Assembly: GCA_964516555.1 (NCBI GenBank) | Contig: CAZFAI010000016.1 | Location: 1 to 18,489 of the forward strand | Source of the DNA: CAZFAI01 sp964516555 | Lineage (GTDB): Bacteria; Patescibacteriota; Microgenomatia; UBA12405 | Length of the DNA stretch: 18,489 nt | Direction of reading: 5' to 3' | Shown here: positions 14,106 to 18,489 of the stretch, piece by piece | How positions within the stretch are numbered: position 1 is the stretch's first letter | How the letters are laid out: the number at the start of each line of letters is the position of its first letter | Notes under the pieces: generated by a model | Told to the model about the DNA's origin: nothing | The model's input: the letters and a program-made list of their open reading frames with translations, nothing else | The model's database searches: none | Position numbers and translations under genes: made by a program

Positions 14106-15182
14106 TTAGAAAAAGGCAGTCTTGATTAGCTTATCATCTCCTGATCGGATACGACCGCGTCCGTCGGTATTGTTGGTGATAAAGTATAAGTTGTTCTGAT
14201 AAAAAATGACGTCGCGAAGGCGGCCGAATTGGTTATCAAAAGCTGACTCAAGGTTCTCTGTTTGGATGTCGTATTTATATAAAGCTTGGCCACGGAGGCC
14301 AACAAAATAAACTGCATTATTGGCAAAAGCCAGTCCAGAAGGGGCCCAGGTATCGTTGCCGCTATGGATAAGAGATGGTTCCATGCCTTGCCTTTGCTGG
14401 CTTCCGGTAATTGTAGGCCAACCATAGTTATCCCCAATTTCAATTAAATTGAGTTCGTCACGTGCTGACGGACCATGTTCAGTTGACCACAATCTGCCCT
14501 GATCATCCCAAGCCAAACCCTGAGGATTGCGGTGACCATAGGAAAAAACTTCGTTGTCAAAGGGATTGCCAGGAGCCGGATCCCCTTGTGATGTTATGCG
14601 GAGAATTTTTCCGGCAAGAGAAGAAGTGTTTTGGGAAAGCGAGGGATTAGCAGCATCGCCGGTAGTTACGTAAAGGTAGCCGTCAGGTCCGAATTTTATC
14701 CGGCCACCATTGTGATTAGACGCACCAGGTATACCGGAAATAATTATTTGCCTATTTTGTAAAATATTTTGGTCTAAAACATAAGATACGATACGGTTCT
14801 GAATAGAATTGTTCTCCCGATATGTGTGATAAAAATATATTAAGTTGTTGGTGGAATAATCCGGATGAATCTCTGCACCAAGCAAGCCTCCCTCCCCAAT
14901 TTCCACGACCCCATCTATTTGCCCAATTTCTGTAGAATTACCATCGGAAGAAACCACAAGTACCCCACCAGAGCGTTGAGTAACCAGAAGACTACTGCCT
15001 GGCAACGGGACGATTGACCATGGGGCATTTAAGTTCAGGGCGATCTCTTCGGGTTCCTGATCTCCAGAAATAGATGGTGTTTCCGAAGATATATTGTCTG
15101 ATTCCTGATTGTAATTTATCAGAAATACAACCAAAAACACTGTTGCGATAGTTACCAGAGGAATATATCGTTTACGAATCAT
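14106..15182 (-). CDS. Membrane-anchored sorbosone/glucose dehydrogenase-like beta-propeller
   Basis: The 358-residue protein starts with a signal anchor (8-22) and a short acidic linker, then the six-bladed propeller of PQQ-dependent sugar dehydrogenases. Visible motifs are APWSIVPLPGSSLLVTQRSG, GEGGLLGAEIHPDY, ASNHNGGRIKFGPDGYLYVTTGDA (H157, the catalytic histidine position of soluble glucose dehydrogenase), YGHRNPQGLAWD and STEHGPSARDELNLIEIGDNYGWP. Such proteins oxidise sugars outside the membrane with PQQ and pass electrons onward. No PQQ synthesis genes or electron acceptor are visible, so the cofactor would have to be scavenged, or the protein binds sugar without redox chemistry. TAAAAT lies 5 nt before the ATG. 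greA follows on the same strand. Confidence 0.9.
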   Translation of the reverse strand: MIRKRYIPLVTIATVFLVVFLINYNQESDNISSETPSISGDQEPEEIALNLNAPWSIVPLPGSSLLVTQRSGGVLVVSSDGNSTEIGQIDGVVEIGEGGLLGAEIHPDYSTNNLIYFYHTYRENNSIQNRIVSYVLDQNILQNRQIIISGIPGASNHNGGRIKFGPDGYLYVTTGDAANPSLSQNTSSLAGKILRITSQGDPAPGNPFDNEVFSYGHRNPQGLAWDDQGRLWSTEHGPSARDELNLIEIGDNYGWPTITGSQQRQGMEPSLIHSGNDTWAPSGLAFANNAVYFVGLRGQALYKYDIQTENLESAFDNQFGRLRDVIFYQNNLYFITNNTDGRGRIRSGDDKLIKTAFF

Positions 15183-15264
15183 GGCATATTTTAGTATGCA
15201 CGCTTGGGATTTTGGTGGAAATACGGTAAGAAAGAAGTAAACGATAGTACTATGAGTATTTGTT

Positions 15265-15278
15265 ACATAGTTCTATGT
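15265..15278. promoter_or_regulatory. Perfect dyad in a divergent intergenic region
   Basis: ACATAG (15265-15270) and CTATGT (15273-15278) flank TT. It lies between the divergent dehydrogenase and the 15322 orphan gene and could be an operator for either. No regulator can be assigned. Confidence 0.35.
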
Positions 15279-15321
15279 GAAATTTTTCAAGTTTATTACA
15301 CATCAAGAATAAGATTTTTAT

Positions 15322-15648
15322 GTGAGTCACGCAGAGATTTTTGTTTTTAGTGAAGGTTGGAAGGCGGTATATAGTTGTGATTTAGCAACTACTAATATCG
15401 TGACATTTTCAAATGAAACTCAAGGAAGATTTGCATTTATTGTTCAATGTAAGGAAGCGGAGGCTGAGATTTATCGAAGAAAAGTACCGGCTGATTTTGG
15501 ATTTCAAGACAATGACCGTTTGGCGAGTGAAAAAGAATCAATGGAACTTATAAAAGTTATAGGTCCGGGTGTTGATTTTGAAACTGTAATCCATTCAGAT
15601 GTCAAAGAGGATAAGAAGATCAGAATTTCATTCATTCCCGGGTTCTGA
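15322..15648 (+). CDS. Hypothetical cytoplasmic protein, 108 residues
   Basis: I do not recognise this gene. It begins with GTG, reads MSHAEIFVFSEGWKAVYSCDL and ends ...IRISFIPGF. It has no membrane segment or signal peptide, is mildly acidic, and has two cysteines (19 and 43). The mix of beta-like segments (EIFVFSE, RFAFIVQC, IRISFIP) suggests a small alpha/beta or all-beta fold. No Shine-Dalgarno precedes it, but a TAAGAT sits 6 nt upstream (15310-15315), as for other leaderless-looking genes here. It overlaps the convergent DUF134 gene by 21 nt. The open frame and start context make it a probable gene, but coding is not proven. Confidence 0.6.
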   Translation: MSHAEIFVFSEGWKAVYSCDLATTNIVTFSNETQGRFAFIVQCKEAEAEIYRRKVPADFGFQDNDRLASEKESMELIKVIGPGVDFETVIHSDVKEDKKIRISFIPGF

Positions 15649-15915
15649 TAGTCTTATTGCCTTGCCGTTAATAACTGCGTCGGCAATTTTTTTGTAAGCT
15701 CTGTTTAATATTCTGGCAAAGGTTGGTTGCGATACGTTCATTTTTTGGGCGGAGTTGATTTGATCTAAGTTGTCAACATCATGGAGTTTAAGGGCTTCAA
15801 CTTCATCCGGTAGGAGTTCTACTTCATCAAGTATTCGCAAAGGAATACCCCGTGGCTTAAAATAAAGAACATTGGGATCAAAACGAAGCCGGCGGGGTAT
15901 TTTGGGACGTACCAT
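15628..15915 (-). CDS. DUF134 (UPF0251) DNA-binding protein
   Basis: The 95-residue protein has the DUF134 layout: an N-terminal MVRPKIPRRLRFDPNVLYFKP block, then LPDEVEALKLHDVDNLDQ and a helix-turn-helix like sigma factor region 4 (INSAQKMNVSQPTFARILNRAYKKIADAVINGKAIRL). The family is taken to be DNA-binding but has no defined regulon. It starts 4 nt after the DUF5320 gene on the same strand, so both come from the promoter at 16186-16213. It is the natural candidate to bind the 20-bp palindrome there and repress its own operon (inference). It overlaps the convergent orphan gene by 21 nt. Confidence 0.93.
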   Translation of the reverse strand: MVRPKIPRRLRFDPNVLYFKPRGIPLRILDEVELLPDEVEALKLHDVDNLDQINSAQKMNVSQPTFARILNRAYKKIADAVINGKAIRLSEPGNE

Positions 15916-15919
15916 AAGA

Positions 15920-16150
15920 TTATTTTAACCCAGATTCTTCCTGTCTAACATCCTCAAGCTCTTCTTCAAGTGCTTTGCGATATTCAGAAAGAGTCTGTTT
16001 ACGATCCACATTGGTAACCGGAGGGTTCCAGCCAAAAAAACGGCCTAAACCTCTTCCGAATCCTCTACCCAGACCACGACCACAAGGACCGAGGCCACGG
16101 CCTGTTAAAGGTCCAAGCCCCATGGGACCAGTTCTATCAAATAATGGCAT
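15920..16150 (-). CDS. DUF5320 family protein, Gly/Arg-rich
   Basis: The 76-residue protein starts MPLFDRTGPMGLGPLTGRGLG, the recognisable DUF5320 opening. A glycine/arginine repeat (GRGLGRGFGRGLGR, with one cysteine at 23) and a charged C-terminal helix (51-74, coiled-coil-like EYRKALEEELEDVRQEE) follow. The function is unknown. In anaerobes the family often neighbours DUF134 and NifX-like iron-molybdenum cofactor proteins; no NifX-like gene is present here. The ATG at 16148-16150 is chosen because a full Shine-Dalgarno complement (GGAGGTGA on the minus strand, 16156-16163) sits 5 nt before it; a start five codons upstream would place that site inside the gene. Confidence 0.92.
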   Translation of the reverse strand: MPLFDRTGPMGLGPLTGRGLGPCGRGLGRGFGRGLGRFFGWNPPVTNVDRKQTLSEYRKALEEELEDVRQEESGLK

Positions 16151-16169
16151 TATTATCACCTCCATAGGT

Positions 16170-16189
16170 TAATGAATATATATTCATTA
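16170..16189. promoter_or_regulatory. 20-bp perfect palindrome, operator of the DUF5320-DUF134 operon
   Basis: TAATGAATATATATTCATTA is its own reverse complement. It covers four bases of the -10 element and the expected transcription start, ideal for a dimeric repressor. DUF134, encoded in the operon, is the best candidate binder. Confidence 0.7.
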
Positions 16190-16213
16190 TAACTCTTTTT
16201 TAATCCGTGTCAA
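16186..16213 (-). promoter_or_regulatory. Consensus sigma-70 promoter of the DUF5320-DUF134 operon
   Basis: TTGACA (16208-16213), a 16-nt spacer and TATAAT (16186-16191) read on the minus strand, with all twelve bases matching. This is the strongest promoter in the window; the downstream half of its -10 sits in the palindrome. Confidence 0.85.
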
Positions 16214-16231
16214 TACGACACTGCAATTCTG

Positions 16232-16237
16232 TATACT
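16232..16237 (+). promoter_or_regulatory. -10 element of the GT39-like gene, leaderless
   Basis: TATACT ends 6 nt before the GTG at 16244, with no Shine-Dalgarno. No good -35 is seen 16-18 nt upstream. Confidence 0.45.
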
Positions 16238-16243
16238 AGATTA

Positions 16244-17408
16244 GTGAAACAGGCAAGTAATTACAAAAGAGATTTGTTTTTGCTAGTAGCTTTGGTGGTA
16301 GTGTTAGCATCCATTATATTTCGTTTTAAGGATCTACTGTCAAATCCGGTTTGTTTGTTTTCAGACGAGGTTGATGCGGGTTATCAAGCTTACGTTTTTA
16401 ATCAATGCGGAAATGATTATTATGGCAATAAGCTACCAACCCATTTTCAGTCCTTTGCTGATCAAAGAACACCATTTTACCTGTACAGCATTGCCTTTAC
16501 TCAGAAGATATTAGGGTTTAGTGAGCTATCAGTCAGATTACCATCGGCTATTTATGGGTTTCTTGTTTGCGGACTGTTCGGAGTGATGATTTGGAAGCTT
16601 TTTGGCAAAAATCTGTGGCTGGCATTAGTTGGCTTTGCGGCAATGTCGTTTAACCCCTGGCTATTTCACTATAGCCGTGGTGCCTGGGAAGTGACAGGGA
16701 TGCTAATGTCTATAATTTTGGCAATTTTGGGTTGGATATATTATTTAGAAAGAAAGAGGTTTTGGATACTGGTATTTTCTTTGGTTTTTTATTGTTTTGC
16801 GTTTTATTTTTACGCAACATCAAAATTATTTATGGTATTGCTGGGGATACCAATATTGGTGATTTGGTTTAAAGATATTCTTAAAGTAAGAAGAAAGCAT
16901 GTCGCTGGGGCAATTCTGGTGTTGGCTTTAGTGTCATTACCAATGGCCAGGGATACTATCAATGGNNNNNNNNNNNNNNNNNNNNNNNNNNNNNNNNNNN
17001 NNNNNNNNNNNNNNNNNNNNNNNNNNNNNNNNNNNNNNNNNNNNNNNNNNNNNNNNNNNNNNNNNAATTTACTACTCCAGCGTTTATGAGCCGTTTTTGC
17101 CTTTCTTTTATTATTATTCAAAATATTTGCCAAGTTCAGGCAGTTGTGCCCCGGCAAAGGATACTATCTGGGACAATAACTATTTTTTTGAAGGAATGCA
17201 GGCTGAGAATAAGTATTATTTTGGATTTGTAAACTGGAATAAACTACTGGATACGTATAGCGGGAATAATTTATATGTGATCCCTGAGATGGAGCTGGTC
17301 AGAGTTGAGGAAGCTGCAAACAATAAGGGCTTGGGGGTTGAGCCTATAGAGGTAATCGAAAAAAGGTTTATGATACAGGAAAAAATCTACTTAATAGAAA
17401 TAAAATAG
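16244..17408 (+). CDS. GT39/ArnT-like membrane glycosyltransferase, interrupted by a sequence gap
   Basis: Before the gap, 240 residues from a GTG start show the polyprenyl-phosphate-sugar transferase layout: a first helix (11-26), then an outer loop with the acidic pair D41-E42 (LFSDEVDAGYQAY), GNKLPTHF and QRTPFYLY. SELSVRLPSAIYG and several membrane helices follow. These enzymes take a sugar from a lipid-phosphate donor and transfer it outside the membrane. After 100 Ns the frame 17067-17408 (about 114 residues, IYYSSVYEPFLPFFYYYS...) reads as the soluble C-terminal end and stops with TAG. The parts lie in different frames relative to the N run, so the true gap is not 100 bp. Family enzymes near 500 residues suggest a few hundred bases are missing. 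Confidence 0.85.
16966..17065. other. Assembly gap (100 Ns)
   Basis: Exactly 100 unknown bases, the usual placeholder for a scaffold join of unknown size. It lies inside the GT39-like gene, which must be read with that in mind. Confidence 0.99.
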
Positions 17409-17428
17409 CTATATGTGCTGATTATTTT

Positions 17429-17437
17429 TGATACAAT
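17429..17437 (+). promoter_or_regulatory. Extended -10 promoter of the CarD-like gene
   Basis: TGATACAAT combines the TG of an extended -10 with TACAAT (17432-17437). No clear -35 lies upstream, as is common for extended -10 promoters. The expected leader of about 55 nt holds the strong ribosome binding site at 17488-17494. Confidence 0.5.
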
Positions 17438-17500
17438 AGATTAACTTGCAGATTTGTGCCCCAAAGATTAAATTAATTTTTTGCAACGGAGGAGTGTACT

Positions 17501-17983
17501 ATGGATAGCTATGATGTGGGTGATTATTTGTCCGATTCTTATTGTATCTATAAAATTATTGATATCAATAAAGGCGAAGATGTTAAAGGAAATGAGTGCG
17601 ATTTAGTTAAGTATAAGCCGGTTTGGTCGTCAGGAAAAGATTATGTAGGGCAGATACCGGTTAACTGTTTGGAAAAGACCGGCATGAGAAAGGTGCTGAC
17701 AGTAAAAGAAATAAAGAAGATTATGTCTGAGGTGGATCAGAATGAAAGTTCTCAAACGTATGATTACAATTCTGCCAAAGAAAGCGTATACCAAAACGAT
17801 CCGATAAAAGTATTGACTATTCTGAAATACTTGTGGATGAATAAATCCAGCCCAAACAGAGGTGATAAAGATTTAATGGAAAAAATTATTGATAATCTTT
17901 CTAAGGAAATTTCCTTTGTCAGTAAAGTAAAATACGGCGTAGCTAAAAAGAATATTGTCAATCAGCTGAATAAACTTAAATAA
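17501..17983 (+). CDS. CarD-like RNA polymerase-binding regulator
   Basis: The 160-residue protein fits the CarD/CdnL two-domain plan. Residues 3-60 are a Tudor-like RNA polymerase interaction domain (VGDYLSDSYCIYKIIDI...YVGQIPVNCLEKTGMRKVLTVKEI). A helical C-terminal domain (about 75-160) carries the DPIKVLTILKYLW and DLMEKIIDNLSKEIS helices, matching the spacing of the family. CarD proteins bind the beta subunit and stabilise open promoter complexes, mostly at rRNA and housekeeping promoters. The sequence is divergent in the N-terminal strand (DSYCIY in place of the usual GVG turn). GGAGGAG (17488-17494) lies 6 nt before the ATG, which settles the start. Confidence 0.82.
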   Translation: MDSYDVGDYLSDSYCIYKIIDINKGEDVKGNECDLVKYKPVWSSGKDYVGQIPVNCLEKTGMRKVLTVKEIKKIMSEVDQNESSQTYDYNSAKESVYQNDPIKVLTILKYLWMNKSSPNRGDKDLMEKIIDNLSKEISFVSKVKYGVAKKNIVNQLNKLK

Positions 17984-18103
17984 GTCAGAAGATATCAAGT
18001 CCTATTATTTATATAAGAAGTTAGGTATAATTCAATGGTAGGGATATTTTCGTATAGTAAGTATTGAGAGAAAGTCGCTACGATTATAAATTTGCACAAA
18101 AAA

Positions 18104-18436
18104 ATGGCAAAAAGATTGTATGTCGGCGGCCTCTCGTGGGACACGACCGATGAAAGTTTAGGAGCAGCATTTGCTCAAGCCGGTACAGTAACATCGGCAA
18201 CAGTTATTAAAGATAAATTCTCCGGAAAATCAAAAGGTTTCGGTTTTGTAGAAATGTCTACTGACGAAGAAGCTGATGCAGCTATCGAAATGTGGAATGA
18301 AAAAGAACTTGATGGTAGAAACATTAAGGTCAACGAAGCCAGACCCATGGAAGATAGACCTCCGCGAAGAGATAATTTCTCTTCAGGCCCCAGAAACAGT
18401 AACCGAGGTGGTTACGGTGGTGGCGGAAGATACTAA
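18104..18436 (+). CDS. RRM-type RNA-binding protein with glycine-rich tail
   Basis: The 110-residue protein is a single RNA recognition motif: RNP2 LYVGGL (5-10) and RNP1 KGFGFVEM (44-51), with the aromatic residues that stack on RNA bases. A tail of about 27 residues rich in Gly, Arg and Asn follows (GGYGGGGRY end). Similar bacterial proteins bind single-stranded RNA and several are cold-induced. The ATG at 18104 gives the family start MAKRLYVGGL; an upstream TTG (18092) is less likely. No Shine-Dalgarno is seen, and -10-like sequences lie at 18026-18031 and 18085-18090. A strong terminator ends the transcript. Confidence 0.95.
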   Translation: MAKRLYVGGLSWDTTDESLGAAFAQAGTVTSATVIKDKFSGKSKGFGFVEMSTDEEADAAIEMWNEKELDGRNIKVNEARPMEDRPPRRDNFSSGPRNSNRGGYGGGGRY

Positions 18437-18455
18437 TTTTTTAGTAATCCAATTT

Positions 18456-18483
18456 AAACAGCCCTTGAAAGAGGGCTGTTTTT
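18456..18483 (+). terminator. Rho-independent terminator after the RRM gene
   Basis: AAACAGCCCT (18456-18465) pairs with AGGGCTGTTT (18472-18481) around a 6-nt loop, a 10-bp stem with a GC-rich core followed by a T run. Confidence 0.93.
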
Positions 18484-18489
18484 GGTTGG

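Noticed and set aside
14462..14650. Open frame on the plus strand opposite the sugar dehydrogenase
   Set aside because: It lies wholly inside a well-supported gene on the other strand and has no family-like composition.
16151..16165. Upstream ATG for DUF5320
   Set aside because: It would place the strong Shine-Dalgarno inside the coding region, and the family begins with MPLFDRTGP.
18036..18068. Ten-codon micro-ORF with TATAAT just before it, upstream of the RRM gene
   Set aside because: It is short, has no Shine-Dalgarno, and such a frame can arise by chance in AT-rich DNA.

Overview
The window is about 18.5 kb of gene-dense bacterial DNA. It is moderately AT-rich and uses the standard bacterial code, since TGA is read as a stop. 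It holds 24 protein genes and no rRNA, tRNA, CRISPR array or transposase that I can see. Several features fit a Candidate Phyla Radiation (Patescibacteria) genome, perhaps of the Microgenomates or Katanobacteria kind: very short intergenic gaps, overlapping genes, a tandem sortase pair, a MASE3-type histidine kinase, a bacterial RRM protein, many secreted or anchored proteins with T/P-rich linkers, and many starts that look leaderless. That placement is an inference from gene content. The sequence looks like a metagenome scaffold, because 100 Ns (16966-17065) interrupt a glycosyltransferase gene.

Layout. 1-2072 (minus) is a secreted GH113-like glycosidase with duplicated beta domains, truncated by the window edge. 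2135-2803 (minus) is an unusual HAD-like protein. 2912-6203 is a compact stress and repair block: DUF2267, SRAP (abasic-site protease), ChaB, a stand-alone LigD-type 3'-phosphoesterase, a PspC membrane protein, and a two-gene unit of alpha/beta hydrolase plus phosphoribosyltransferase. 6288-7925 (minus) is a large single-pass membrane protein of unknown function. 8058-9545 (plus) is a surface locus: a small secreted peptide, a terminator-like hairpin and two tandem sortases. 9549-10454 (minus) is a family 2 glycosyltransferase. 10546-13077 (plus) is an M20 metallopeptidase followed by a frameshifted MASE3 sensor kinase.

13110-13624 (plus) is the most interesting piece. A CsoR-type copper sensor, preceded by a perfect dyad over its promoter and start codon, overlaps by ATGA a gene for a secreted peptide with seven cysteines in C-X-C clusters. 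This looks like a two-gene copper sensing and sequestration unit. 13629-15182 (minus) carries greA and a membrane-anchored sugar-dehydrogenase-like propeller. 15322-15648 (plus) is an orphan. 15628-16150 (minus) is a DUF5320-DUF134 operon driven by a consensus sigma-70 promoter whose -10 is covered by a perfect 20-bp palindrome. 16244-17408 (plus) is a GT39-like glycosyltransferase, 17501-17983 a CarD-like RNA polymerase regulator, and 18104-18436 an RRM RNA-binding protein with a strong terminator.

Gene starts fall into two classes. Genes inside operons mostly have clear Shine-Dalgarno sequences. Many first genes have no Shine-Dalgarno but have a -10-like hexamer 5-8 nt before the start codon, which suggests leaderless mRNAs. 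No gene-free stretch exceeds 300 bases; the longest gaps (about 120-140 nt) hold promoters and small dyads.
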